33,594 nucleotides of DNA, from NCBI RefSeq assembly GCF_000285535.1, contig NZ_HE610988.1, forward strand, positions 8,005-41,598. Direction: 5' to 3'. Positions 1 through 6,915 of the stretch are shown piece after piece (position 1 is the first letter of the stretch; each line of letters begins with the position of its first letter). The stretch is from Bacillus timonensis. GTDB lineage: Bacteria; Bacillota; Bacilli; Bacillales; Bacillaceae_L. The notes beneath the pieces are model-generated. The model made no database searches. It had not been told where the DNA came from and saw only the letters and a list, made by a program, of their open reading frames with translations. The translations under genes were made by a program, and so were the position numbers.

Positions 1-7
1 ATCAGAA

Positions 8-90
8 AAAGGCAAACCTATTGAAAAATAGGGACGCAAAGTCACGGGTCTAAGGTTGGAGATTATCAATTATGACGGCTGGATTGCCTG
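8..90 (+). promoter_or_regulatory. Cyclic di-GMP-I (GEMM) riboswitch upstream of sinI
   Basis: Direct sequence match to the GEMM-I aptamer. A closing helix forms between GGCAA (11-15) and TTGCC (84-88). The P2 helix CCTATT/AATAGG (17-22 and 27-32) is capped by a GAAA tetraloop (23-26). The hallmark core GGGACGCAAAGTCACGGGTCTAA-like stretch follows at about 31-53, and ATGACGGCTGG at 72-82 closes P3. The aptamer ends about 20 bases before the sinI ribosome site (GGGAGGG, 108-114). No U-tract terminator lies between them, so control is more likely at translation initiation, but I could not model the expression platform. The promoter is probably left of the window. Confidence 0.92.
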
Positions 91-125
91 GAATACTAAT
101 GTATTTTGGGAGGGTATTGGAAAAT

Positions 126-266
126 ATGATGAAATCAGAAAACGAAACACTTGATCAGGAATGGGTAGATTTAATTTTAGAAGCACTTGATATGGGAATC
201 AGCGTGAATGAAATTAAAACATTCTTTGCTGAAAAAGCTGGCGGACTTGACTCGATGATTGGATAA
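126..266 (+). CDS. sinI: SinI-type antirepressor, 46 aa
   Basis: Small protein made almost entirely of one SinI dimerisation domain: the stretch DQEWVDLILEALDMGIS followed by a second short helix matches the SinI and SinR C-terminal family. In Bacillus subtilis SinI binds SinR and pulls it off DNA, releasing biofilm genes. An upstream in-frame ATG at 72 is inside the riboswitch. ATG 126 (or the next codon, 129) has GGGAGGG at 108-114 and starts the protein at the usual place. It is followed by sinR, 128 bases on, as in the known sinIR operons. The unusual point is the c-di-GMP riboswitch as its leader. Confidence 0.85.
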   Translation: MMKSENETLDQEWVDLILEALDMGISVNEIKTFFAEKAGGLDSMIG

Positions 267-339
267 AGAACAATAAAACCCACTCCCACTCTAGAAAAAG
301 CGCATTTTCTTGCAAAATAGTTGAATAAATCGTTCGTCA

Positions 340-371
340 TACAAAACAATTTCTTCATTTTATGTTATAAT
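340..371 (+). promoter_or_regulatory. Possible sinR promoter
   Basis: A TATAAT hexamer at 366-371 lies just before the sinR ribosome site, in the gap between sinI and sinR. This would allow sinR to be made independently of the riboswitch, as in B. subtilis. The -35 region is weak (TACAAA at 340-345 is too far, with a 20-base spacer), so the call is tentative. Confidence 0.35.
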
Positions 372-394
372 CAAAATGGAGGAAGGTGGATTTT

Positions 395-727
395 ATGATT
401 GGTCAACGTATCAAACAATACCGTTTGCAAAGAAAATTATCCTTATCTGAATTAGCTGAAAGAGCTGGGGTTGCAAAATCATACTTAAGTTCAATCGAAC
501 GCAACCTTCAATCAAATCCTTCTATTCAATTTTTAGAGAAAATCTCCGCGGTCCTTGGGGTATCGGTGAATACATTACTCCATGATGAGGATCACGAAGC
601 TCAAATAGAAGATCTTGATTCTGACTGGGCACAACTTGTCCAGGAAGCAATGAAGTCCGGGGTTTCAAAAGAAGAATTTAAAGCGTTCTTAGAATTTAAC
701 AAATGGAAAAACACGAACAATAAATAA
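395..727 (+). CDS. sinR: SinR-type transcriptional repressor, 110 aa
   Basis: Xre-family helix-turn-helix protein (residues about 5-60) followed by a C-terminal SinI-like dimerisation domain (about 75-105, SDWAQLVQEAMKSGVS). The recognition region AKSYLSSIERNLQSNPSIQF is nearly identical to B. subtilis SinR, so it should read the same GTTCTYT-type DNA sites. Several such sites occur in this window. ATG 395 is preferred over the in-frame GTG at 386 because GGAGGAAGG (378-386) is well spaced from it, and MIGQRIKQYR is the normal SinR N-terminus. SinR is the master repressor of matrix genes, antagonised by SinI, which is encoded just upstream. A strong terminator follows. Confidence 0.93.
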   Translation: MIGQRIKQYRLQRKLSLSELAERAGVAKSYLSSIERNLQSNPSIQFLEKISAVLGVSVNTLLHDEDHEAQIEDLDSDWAQLVQEAMKSGVSKEEFKAFLEFNKWKNTNNK

Positions 728-730
728 AAA

Positions 731-785
731 GGCACTTCAGGAGAGTGAAAAATAATTCATCTCTTGAAGGGCTTTTTTATTTTTT
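731..785 (+). terminator. Intrinsic terminator after sinR
   Basis: GGCACTTCAGGAGAGTGAA pairs with TTCATCTCTTGAAGGGC (one bulge, one mismatch, some G-U), followed by TTTTTTATTTTTT. It closes the sinIR transcript. Confidence 0.85.
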
Positions 786-1024
786 GGATAAATTCTTGTT
801 TTAGAAAACGATTGTATTTTTTAATAAGACGCAAAAAGTTTTTCGCAGAGCTCTAATATTGAAAATCGATCGAACCTGGAAATAATTCACTATAAATTTA
901 TAATAGCTAATTTGCAAACTTTTCATACAAAGTACATTTTTTCTTCCATATACGATTGAAAATTCCTATATGTTCACCCCGAATCAACAAAACAAAATGA
1001 ATTATTATAACTTTTTACACAGAT
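786..1024. other. AT-rich intergenic stretch with no recognised gene
   Basis: Lies between the sinR terminator and the acyltransferase promoter. I see no convincing ORF, RNA fold or repeat in it. Confidence 0.5.
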
Positions 1025-1074
1025 GTTCTAAAAAAAATAAAATTGTTCTTAATAATGAACGGTTGTGTTAAAAT
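1025..1074 (+). promoter_or_regulatory. Acyltransferase promoter with SinR-like box
   Basis: GTTCTTAATAATGAAC (1045-1060) is an imperfect palindrome of the SinR operator GTTCTTT/AAAGAAC, with a further half site GTTCTA at 1025-1030. It sits directly upstream of an extended -10 (TG at 1066-1067, TAAAAT at 1069-1074). SinR bound there would block the promoter. No good -35 is visible at 17 bases. Confidence 0.55.
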
Positions 1075-1108
1075 TATTGATATAAAAACTAAGGTGGGTG
1101 TTTGTAGT

Positions 1109-2179
1109 GTGAAGAATTTAAATCTTGTAAGAAATAACTGTAAAGCCTCAAGTGTTCTAGATTTTATAAGATTTCTTTCTGCTCTAACTGTATTCTTATT
1201 TCACTTTTATGTGCCTTTGCCTGGTTACCAAGCAGTTATGGTATTTTTTGTGCTTAGTGGATATTTTATTTCTTCAAGTATATTAAAATCAATCTCAGAA
1301 AACAGATGGAGTTGGAGTGATTATCTACTCAAAAGAATAACAAGACTTTTTATTGTTCTTATTCCTGCATTGCTTCTAACTTATATCTGGGCGAAAATAC
1401 AACTCGGCTTATTCGGTGAAGATATGAGTCCCCTAGATTTAAGGGTTTCTGATTATTTAACTTGGGAATTATTAATTGGAAACTTATTTTTCCTTCAAGG
1501 GATTATTACAGAAGGACCATTTGGGTTAAATGGACCACTTTGGAGTTTAACATATGAGTTTTGGTACTATATTTTATTTCCTTGTATAATTCTAATTTTT
1601 CATTCAAGAAAAAAAAGCACAAAATTTTTCTACCTAATTATTTCCATAACTATTTCTATTTTTATAGGCAAAGAAATTATGTCGTACTTTTTGGTTTGGT
1701 TGTTAGGAGCTGCTATTCCCCTTATTAAGGGAATAAAGATAGATAATAAAGCTTTACAAATTGTTATTTTGGTAATAGTTTCTATACTAGCAGTTTTTTC
1801 ACTTAATTATAAAGCAGGTAGTAATTTCCTTTTTGATTTAGGTGTAGGATTATCATTCTCAGTGCTTACTTATTTTATTATTTCTTTTTTAAATGAAAGT
1901 CCAAGCTCATCAAAATTTAATATCCCAAAGTATTTAGCAGGATTTTCTTATACCTTATACTTAACTCATTACCCATTGGCAAACTTTATACTAACATGGA
2001 GAGTGTCACCTTTATGGCCATTTGAAGATAACTCATTAGTTATAAAAGGTTTGCTAGCTATGATAGTCTTTGGATATGCATGGATAATTGGATTACTGAC
2101 CGAGAAGCATACTGATAAAGTGAGAAAACGGATTTCTATGATTTTTTATAAAAGAAAACCCGAAATTTTTAAAATATAA
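1109..2179 (+). CDS. Membrane acyltransferase, acyltransferase-3 (OafA/YrhL) family
   Basis: About 356 residues with roughly ten hydrophobic segments and the conserved family features: an N-terminal FLRFLSALTVFLFHFY-like segment with the catalytic-type His, the VFFVLSGYFISSS loop, and GPLWSLTYEFWYY near the middle. These proteins move acetyl, succinyl or similar groups across or at the membrane onto surface sugars. GTG 1109 is chosen: AAGGTGGG at 1091-1098 is well placed, and upstream TTG 1043 would put the promoter and SinR-like box inside the gene. It stands alone between sinIR and a convergent operon. I infer that its target is the exopolysaccharide made further right, or less likely one of the peptides. 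Confidence 0.85.
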   Translation: MKNLNLVRNNCKASSVLDFIRFLSALTVFLFHFYVPLPGYQAVMVFFVLSGYFISSSILKSISENRWSWSDYLLKRITRLFIVLIPALLLTYIWAKIQLGLFGEDMSPLDLRVSDYLTWELLIGNLFFLQGIITEGPFGLNGPLWSLTYEFWYYILFPCIILIFHSRKKSTKFFYLIISITISIFIGKEIMSYFLVWLLGAAIPLIKGIKIDNKALQIVILVIVSILAVFSLNYKAGSNFLFDLGVGLSFSVLTYFIISFLNESPSSSKFNIPKYLAGFSYTLYLTHYPLANFILTWRVSPLWPFEDNSLVIKGLLAMIVFGYAWIIGLLTEKHTDKVRKRISMIFYKRKPEIFKI

Positions 2180-2225
2180 TAAATTCCAACCAAATACTCA
2201 TTTACAAAAGAACGAATGATAGCAT

Positions 2226-2275
2226 TGAAAAAAAGCATTTGGGAGTAGTAGACTCCCAAATGCCTTACACTTTTC
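2226..2275. terminator. Terminator between convergent units, strongest for the minus strand
   Basis: Perfect 12-bp stem GCATTTGGGAGT/ACTCCCAAATGC (2235-2246 and 2252-2263). On the minus strand it is followed by seven T, ending the VanZ operon. On the plus strand it is followed by a broken T-rich stretch (CTTACACTTTTCTT) and may also stop the acyltransferase transcript. Confidence 0.8.
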
Positions 2276-2369
2276 TTAAAAGTAGTCACTTTTTTCTATA
2301 AACTGTTTTTGACTGCATATATTTTTAAACAATTTCAGTCAATAGCAGTAACAAGAGCCTTAAGACCTT

Positions 2370-2822
2370 TTAATGCAATACAGTGATTCCCCTTAATAAT
2401 CTACCAAGTCTAGATTGCTCATTATTAAAATACTTTTTGTGGATGATATAGGATACAACGATAACGCCAATACCATCTTTTATTAAATCAGTTATCGAAA
2501 AGGATCTGAACGGTACATAAAATTGATGTATTTCATCAAGCACACCATATAGTACAGCAATTGCAAAAAGAAGAATTTCTATCTTGAGTGAAAGCTTTCC
2601 AAAGGTCAGGAAAGCCATCACCAACAAGGCATATAAAATAGCAAACTGAAAAAGATGACCAATTTCCAGTGCAGCACCTAACAATAAATAAATGGGGATA
2701 CCAATTTGTACATGTATCCCCTCTAATTTACTAGGATTAAAATGACTTGATTGTAACCATATCCATACCATATATATAACGGGTAAAAATCTTAAAATAA
2801 AGCGAATGATAAATAATTGCAT
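2370..2822 (-). CDS. VanZ-like membrane protein
   Basis: 150 residues, four hydrophobic segments, with the VanZ-family signature DEIHQFYVPFRSFSITDLIKD near residues 95-115. VanZ proteins are small membrane proteins. Some raise low-level resistance to glycopeptides or lipopeptide antibiotics, and most have no known activity. It is the last gene of the B1-B2-nucleotidyltransferase operon (63 bases after the previous stop), with AAAGGTAGG before ATG. In a lasso operon a role in self-protection against the product is a reasonable guess, not shown by the sequence. Confidence 0.8.
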   Translation of the reverse strand: MQLFIIRFILRFLPVIYMVWIWLQSSHFNPSKLEGIHVQIGIPIYLLLGAALEIGHLFQFAILYALLVMAFLTFGKLSLKIEILLFAIAVLYGVLDEIHQFYVPFRSFSITDLIKDGIGVIVVSYIIHKKYFNNEQSRLGRLLRGITVLH

Positions 2823-2885
2823 AAAAACCTACCTTTACCTACAAACATTATACTTCGTTACAATCATGTCCTGATTCCGATTCAT

Positions 2886-4088
2886 TTAAACTTGCCTACT
2901 TCCTCTTCTCCACATCAATAGAAATGGCCTTAATGGAAAGTACAAGAAATGTAGTTTCTTAGGTAATGGCAGTGTTTCCTTGTCCATATAGTAAGGATGC
3001 AATGTACTCAGTATAAACATTATCTTCTGTTGGATTGACATAAGTGAAAATAAATGGCGTGAATGATATTTTGATATATCATGGGGGACTGGTTCTGTAT
3101 GTAAGTTTATCATTCTCTCACTATAAAAAATTGCTTGCTGGGCCAACAATTGACTCCGATTACTTTTGATGAGTGGCTCCATTTCTTCTGTTATTTCTGT
3201 ATCCAACAAATTGCATGTAAGAAGCAAGGCTTGCCCCGCTATATGTATAGTTTTATATTTATGTAATAAATTTCGAAGCCCTGGCCAATGAAGTTCTTTT
3301 TGAACTAGCATATGGATATCCAATAGCCAGCGTAACCTGGACCAACCATGCCTAGCTCCATGTGTTACTAAAAAGAAAAATAAATCCTCACTACCTAAAA
3401 TATAAACAGGATACTTAGTAATCGTGCTTACTCTTTTTCTGTTCCATAACTCATGAAAACTTGGTTCTTTTGTTGGCGCAGGATTTAGCCTCCAATGTAT
3501 TTCAAGCTTTATCCCCTTTTTCGGATGAAAATAAGTAAAATGATGATGCCTCCATTTCCAATCGTTCAACACAGTTTGAATATATTCATCCTTTATATAA
3601 CCCTCTTCAATAAGAAGTTCTTCAGCACGTTCTAAGTCTTCAATCGAGATAAGAACATCTAGGTCACCAGAGGTACGAAGAGAAATATCACCATAAAGGT
3701 CTGTAGCAAGTACGGGACCTTTTAAAAACAAAGGAGAGATTCCATTAGAAATAAACAATTTACTAACGTATTCCATTTGTCCACAAAGATGAAGCATCTG
3801 AAAGGTATTTTTTTGATAATAATACGAAATCGTTTTTACGACTTTCGTGGGGATTCTCATCTTTTCTAATACGCTAATCTTTGAGTATAAAAGTGGATAT
3901 AGACGATGGTGAAGAACCAGTTTAAGAATGTGATCCCAGTCCATTTGATCAAGGGATTTCTTATATTTTTCTGCAATATCAGTTATGTTTTCCATTTTAA
4001 TAACATCTAAAAGAAAGATAAGTTCCTTAGGCACCTTAGATACATCAAGTTGAGTAATGTTGTTCATTTCGATCTCCCATGAATTCAT
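2886..4088 (-). CDS. Nucleotidyltransferase-fold protein of the lasso locus (PsmN-like)
   Basis: About 400 residues of the uncharacterised nucleotidyltransferase family found in Bacillales lasso loci. Family marks: FLKGPVLATDLYGD, then RTSGDLDVLI with the metal-binding Asp pair (about D142 and D144), a third acidic residue in EIHW (about E196), and HGARHGWSRLRWLLD near residue 270. In pseudomycoidin biosynthesis the homologue PsmN adds hexose to the phosphate placed by the kinase. A similar tailoring step is inferred here. ATG 4088 is preferred (AAAGGAG nine bases upstream), overlapping the end of B2 by 44 bases. ATG 4067 with GGGAG is the alternative. The open frame extends to 4190 without a ribosome site. 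Confidence 0.75.
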   Translation of the reverse strand: MNSWEIEMNNITQLDVSKVPKELIFLLDVIKMENITDIAEKYKKSLDQMDWDHILKLVLHHRLYPLLYSKISVLEKMRIPTKVVKTISYYYQKNTFQMLHLCGQMEYVSKLFISNGISPLFLKGPVLATDLYGDISLRTSGDLDVLISIEDLERAEELLIEEGYIKDEYIQTVLNDWKWRHHHFTYFHPKKGIKLEIHWRLNPAPTKEPSFHELWNRKRVSTITKYPVYILGSEDLFFFLVTHGARHGWSRLRWLLDIHMLVQKELHWPGLRNLLHKYKTIHIAGQALLLTCNLLDTEITEEMEPLIKSNRSQLLAQQAIFYSERMINLHTEPVPHDISKYHSRHLFSLMSIQQKIMFILSTLHPYYMDKETLPLPKKLHFLYFPLRPFLLMWRRGSRQV

Positions 4089-4523
4089 TATTACGAACTC
4101 CTTTTGCAAACATGCCGACAACTGTGAACCTTTCCATTCCTTCAGCACCGGATACGTAAAAGTTTCCACTTCGCAACCATGCGTGCGCAATCATGCTCCC
4201 CTTCTCATCCCTTGCCGTACCGAGGTAAAGAGTACAGTCGATGTGTCGTCTTTCAAGCATTTTCATCCCGGCAATCGCTTTAACTAGACATTGACTCTCC
4301 CAAAATGTATAGTTACTCATGATTCGAATCGCATTTGCTACATTTTTTAATTCCTTCATATTAGAAACATTCTTCTTAAAAGATGTTTCCCTCAATGGTA
4401 CCCCTAAAGTAGGAGCAACCTTCGCAAACGGCAATGCTTTTAAAATTCGTCCCCAGGCTAAATAAAAAAAGCTTCTATTAAAATAACTTTCGTAGCAAAA
4501 TCAAGTAAAAAAAATGCCTTCAT
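4045..4523 (-). CDS. Lasso peptide leader protease B2 (transglutaminase-like), one frameshift
   Basis: Cysteine protease that cuts the lasso leader in step with cyclisation. The downstream frame (from 4434) has the catalytic Cys in FWESQCLVKAIAGM and the His in MIAHAWLRSGNFYVSG (about C79 and H114 of the repaired protein). The usual third residue is not clear. The N-terminal part, starting ATG 4523 (or GTG 4544), lies in another frame and stops early. Adding one base to the run of seven A at 4464-4470 joins them into 159 residues reading ...EAFFYLAWGRILKALPFAKV..., the normal B2 length and N-terminus. It is either an assembly slip (favoured, since eight others of the same type occur here) or a true off-state. 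It follows B1 directly. Confidence 0.8.
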
Positions 4524-4547
4524 TCTTTTAATAATTTCAGACACCTC

Positions 4548-4838
4548 TTATTTAATTTCAATTAGTTTTTCATTATATAAATGCTCCAAGAACGATAATA
4601 CTTGCTCTTCACATTCTGCTTGGGTTACATCGTACACATTTAATAAGGAAGAAATCACTTCATTTACTGATTTAGGACTTTCAATTTGATCCCAGATTTC
4701 TCCGCCAATTTCTCCTAAGTTATAATACTTTCCGTTCTGAACGCTTAACATTACCTTCTCTTCACCCATATTACTTACGATGTTACCTTCGCGTTGTGAA
4801 ACGATGTTATTTAATGAAATGGTTTGGTTGGTTAGCAT
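4548..4838 (-). CDS. Lasso leader-binding protein B1 (PqqD-like RRE)
   Basis: 96 residues with the PqqD fold pattern: GEEKVMLSVQNGKYYNLGEIGGEIWDQIESPKS is typical of lasso B1, then helices ending FLEHLYNEKLIEIK. B1 binds the precursor leader and hands it to B2. The open frame begins at 4877, but ATG 4838 with AGGAGGTCC just upstream is the start. The longer version would run through the SinR box and the -10. It heads the B1-B2-nucleotidyltransferase-VanZ operon. The matching precursor, kinase, cyclase and exporter are 9 kb away. Confidence 0.87.
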   Translation of the reverse strand: MLTNQTISLNNIVSQREGNIVSNMGEEKVMLSVQNGKYYNLGEIGGEIWDQIESPKSVNEVISSLLNVYDVTQAECEEQVLSFLEHLYNEKLIEIK

Positions 4839-4859
4839 TTTGGACCTCCTAAAGAATAT

Positions 4860-4904
4860 GTTCTTTTTAAAGAACATTATAAACTAAGTCCTTCCTTGTG
4901 TAAA
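4860..4904 (-). promoter_or_regulatory. B1-B2 operon promoter with SinR operator
   Basis: On the minus strand TTTACA (4904-4899), a 17-base spacer and TATAAT (4881-4876) form a good SigA promoter. Immediately downstream, over the start site, lies GTTCTTTTTAAAGAAC (4860-4875), a nearly perfect palindrome of the SinR box. A repressor bound here should block transcription. Confidence 0.75.
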
Positions 4905-4994
4905 TACTTTCAAGTCATTTATCTATTTTAATTTCTTTATTAAGAATTTATAACATTTCACATCATAAGATTTGTTGGGATTTGTCGAAGGTTA

Positions 4995-5092
4995 ATTCTT
5001 TAAAACGAACTATCTGTGTTCTATAATAAAAAAGATAATATAACCTTTAAGGTCAATTTTTTACTAAGCTTAATTTCACTGTTCTTTATAAT
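4995..5092 (+). promoter_or_regulatory. Second RiPP cassette promoter region with several SinR-like sites
   Basis: Two possible -10 hexamers read rightward. One is TATAAT 5022-5027, preceded by TTTAAA at 4999-5004 (17-base spacer). The other is TATAAT 5087-5092, with no good -35. SinR-like half sites overlap both: ATTCTTTAAAACGAAC 4995-5010, GTTCTAT 5018-5024 and GTTCTTT 5081-5087. The region is divergent with the lasso B1 promoter 100 bases to the left, so the two units may be co-repressed. Confidence 0.55.
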
Positions 5093-5116
5093 ATACAATT
5101 TTAGGAGATGGTAAAT

Positions 5117-5365
5117 ATGAATATTAAAGTTGTAGAAGATCGTCCACTTGTTTTAAGCCATCAAGCAATTCGCTTTGAAACAGCTCAAAGTTGGAACTGT
5201 GCAGGTAGGATGGGCAATGGAAAAATTCCGGGGCCTCCAGGAGATGGTAATGGTGGACCTCCAGGAGGAGCACCTAATATGGGAAATGTTCCACCTTGGG
5301 CATGTGGGCCTGGTGGAAACAATGGGAATAATGGGAACAATGGAAAAGGTAGAGGGAATGGATAA
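5117..5365 (+). CDS. Putative RiPP precursor, Gly/Pro/Asn-rich, 82 aa
   Basis: I do not recognise this as a named peptide family. ATG 5117 is chosen because AGGAG (5103-5107) is nine bases upstream; ATG 5108 is too close. Residues 1-27 are leader-like, charged and non-repetitive (ending RFETAQSWN). Residues 28-82 are composed almost only of Gly, Pro, Asn and Ala, with two Cys (C28 and C63), a PGPPGDGNGGPPGGAP stretch (38-53), VPPWACGPGG (58-67), three GNN units (67-75) and a basic KGRGNG end. Such a tail suits a modified or exported peptide rather than an enzyme. Its place as first gene before a kinase, a PqqD protein, a peptidase, an exporter and a nucleotidyltransferase makes it the probable substrate. 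There is no TMAG-type lasso junction and no Ser or Thr after S25, so a kinase target in the tail is not obvious. Confidence 0.7.
   Translation: MNIKVVEDRPLVLSHQAIRFETAQSWNCAGRMGNGKIPGPPGDGNGGPPGGAPNMGNVPPWACGPGGNNGNNGNNGKGRGNG
5315..5341 (+). repeat. Three tandem 9-base units in the precursor tail
   Basis: Three in-frame copies of GGR-AAY-AAT encode (GNN)x3, residues 67-75. Unit number could vary between strains by slippage. Confidence 0.8.
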
Positions 5366-5401
5366 AATATTTTTCATTAAATACAAGGAGCAAAAGACAG
5401 G

Positions 5402-6184
5402 ATGAATTTTTATATTAATATTGGACAGCACTTAATGCTAATTAAGTGCTGTTCTAGTAATTTAGCAAAGGGATTAATTAAGAATTTTAATGTAATAGGA
5501 AAATATAATAATGACGAATTAGATTTATCTATTAATATCTACGAAGGATATGGTGTTCCTTTCTTAGATTATAAAGTCGAAGTCATTAGAAGTAAGGACA
5601 AACTTTTTTATAAAAGAGCTGATTATTTGGTTGAAATAGATGCTGAATTCAAAAATGCAACTATTAAAGTTCATAACGATCTTGCCCTCAAACATGCACT
5701 TATGAACCTTTACAGCTCGTTTATTGTTCACCATAAATGGGGTTTATTAATTCATTCCTCTTGCGTTAAAGAAAATGGCACAGCTCATATATTCTCCGGA
5801 CATTCAGGTGCTGGAAAATCAACAGCAGCTCGTTTATCCCAGCCAAGAGAGCTATTATCGGATGAGGCTACAATTGTCAAAATAACTTCTGAGGAAGTTT
5901 TAGTCTTTAACTCACCTTTTAATAGTGAACTAGATTCAAACTGTAAGGACAGCAGTTTACCATTATCAAGCATTCAACTATTACATCAATCCTTACAGAA
6001 TAAGCGAATTAAATTAAAAAAAGCCGACGGGCTTCTTCATTTGTTGGATAAAGTATTTTTCTGGGAGTATTCTGACGTGGAAACTAGGAAAGTTCTGGAC
6101 TTATTAAAGTATTTAGTTCAAACTGTACCAATTTATGAATTGCATTTTCAAAAAAATGACACGTTTTGGGAGTTGATTTCATAA
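5402..6184 (+). CDS. HPr kinase-related kinase of the second RiPP cassette
   Basis: 260 residues. The C-terminal half has the HPrK/P-like fold marks: LLIHSSCV (about 116-122), Walker A GHSGAGKST (133-141) and LLSDEATIV (151-159). The N-terminal half is variable. The homologue PadeK phosphorylates the C-terminal Ser of the paeninodin lasso precursor, and HprK-related kinases also occur in uncharacterised systems with PqqD proteins. Here the substrate is presumably the preceding precursor. It is separate in sequence and shorter than the lasso-locus kinase at 12592-13530. AAGGAG (5385-5390) precedes ATG 5402, and the stop overlaps the next start as TAATG. Confidence 0.75.
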   Translation: MNFYINIGQHLMLIKCCSSNLAKGLIKNFNVIGKYNNDELDLSINIYEGYGVPFLDYKVEVIRSKDKLFYKRADYLVEIDAEFKNATIKVHNDLALKHALMNLYSSFIVHHKWGLLIHSSCVKENGTAHIFSGHSGAGKSTAARLSQPRELLSDEATIVKITSEEVLVFNSPFNSELDSNCKDSSLPLSSIQLLHQSLQNKRIKLKKADGLLHLLDKVFFWEYSDVETRKVLDLLKYLVQTVPIYELHFQKNDTFWELIS

Positions 6185-6444
6185 TGAACCAATACATTAA
6201 GAAAAGTAATTACGACATTACCCAGTTAGAGGACGAGTGGATTATATTAAATACAGATAATTATACCATTACAAAATTAAATCAAATAGGTGGCTTTTGT
6301 TGGCATTTACTAGACAAATCACAATCACCTAATTCACTTCTTCAAGAAATAAAAGAAAACTATAACTCTTCAACTACTTTCGAAGATGTTGAAAATTATT
6401 TACAACAATTAATTCAATGTGGGTTGGTCGAGCATGCAGGTTAA
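6184..6444 (+). CDS. PqqD-like peptide-binding protein of the second cassette
   Basis: 86 residues with the PqqD/RRE pattern: DEWIILNTDNYTITKLNQIG, then GFCWHLLDKSQSP and a helical C-terminus ending LIQCGLVEHAG. It is expected to bind the leader of the precursor and present it to the kinase or other enzymes. ATG 6184 is chosen because it overlaps the kinase stop (TAATG); an earlier TTG 6166 lies inside the kinase gene. It overlaps the next gene by 11 bases, so the three are translationally linked. It is distinct from the lasso B1 at 4548-4838. Confidence 0.78.
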   Translation: MNQYIKKSNYDITQLEDEWIILNTDNYTITKLNQIGGFCWHLLDKSQSPNSLLQEIKENYNSSTTFEDVENYLQQLIQCGLVEHAG

Positions 6445-6901
6445 AAGTACCGAAATAGCTTTGATATCGAATGTCTTACGTAAATACGGTACAATTGACC
6501 TCCCATCCAAAGGGATGAGTATGTATCCCTTTATAAAAGAAGAAGATATATGTAGTTTTTCTGTTTGTAACCCCGCCTTTTTAAAAAAAGGCGACATCGT
6601 GTTGTTTTTCCTTAAAAATGGGCAACTTGTAGCTCATAGGTTCTATAACAATACCATCATTAGTAATAAAAAACATTTTATTTTTAAAGGCGATACAAAT
6701 CTTGCTTTTGATGAGCCAGTTGAAGCAGATCAGATTCTTGGTAAACTAACAAAATTAAACAGAAAAAATAAATCGAAAAAAATAACCAGTTTCAAAAACA
6801 AATGTTGGACACAATTGATTATAACCATGCCAAGTATATCTAATTTACTACAAGTGTATCTCTCAAAAACACAAGGAAACAAATTACATATTCGTATATA
6901 A
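6434..6901 (+). CDS. S24/S26-type peptidase, probable leader peptidase
   Basis: 155 residues. The motif GMSMYPFI (27-34) holds the catalytic Ser29 of signal-peptidase-like enzymes. GDIVLFF (53-59), VAHRFY (66-71) and FKGDTN (84-89) follow in the family order. The general base appears to be His68 rather than the Lys of bacterial type I signal peptidases, as in the SipW/archaeal branch. No N-terminal membrane anchor is seen, so it probably works in the cytoplasm or with the exporter. Neither ABC protein here has a C39 protease domain and the cassette has no B2, so this is the natural candidate to remove the leader. ATG 6434 is used; GTG 6419 is an alternative. Confidence 0.7.
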   Translation: MQVKSTEIALISNVLRKYGTIDLPSKGMSMYPFIKEEDICSFSVCNPAFLKKGDIVLFFLKNGQLVAHRFYNNTIISNKKHFIFKGDTNLAFDEPVEADQILGKLTKLNRKNKSKKITSFKNKCWTQLIITMPSISNLLQVYLSKTQGNKLHIRI

Positions 6902-6915
6902 GTGGAGTGTAGTCT

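Noticed and set aside
72-125. Longer SinI reading from ATG 72.
   Set aside because: It lies inside the riboswitch fold and has no ribosome site; ATG 126 does.
4057-4287. 76-residue plus-strand frame opposite B2 and the nucleotidyltransferase.
   Set aside because: Antisense to conserved genes, with no ribosome site or family features.
5117-5365. Reading the second precursor as another lasso peptide.
   Set aside because: No TMAG-type junction, no Gly/Ala followed by Asp or Glu at ring positions 7-9, and no dedicated cyclase.
5153-5431. Frames overlapping the precursor on either strand (5153-5431 minus, 5175-5405 plus).
   Set aside because: They arise from the repetitive, Gly-rich coding DNA. 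Only the 5117 frame has a good start and leader-like N-terminus.
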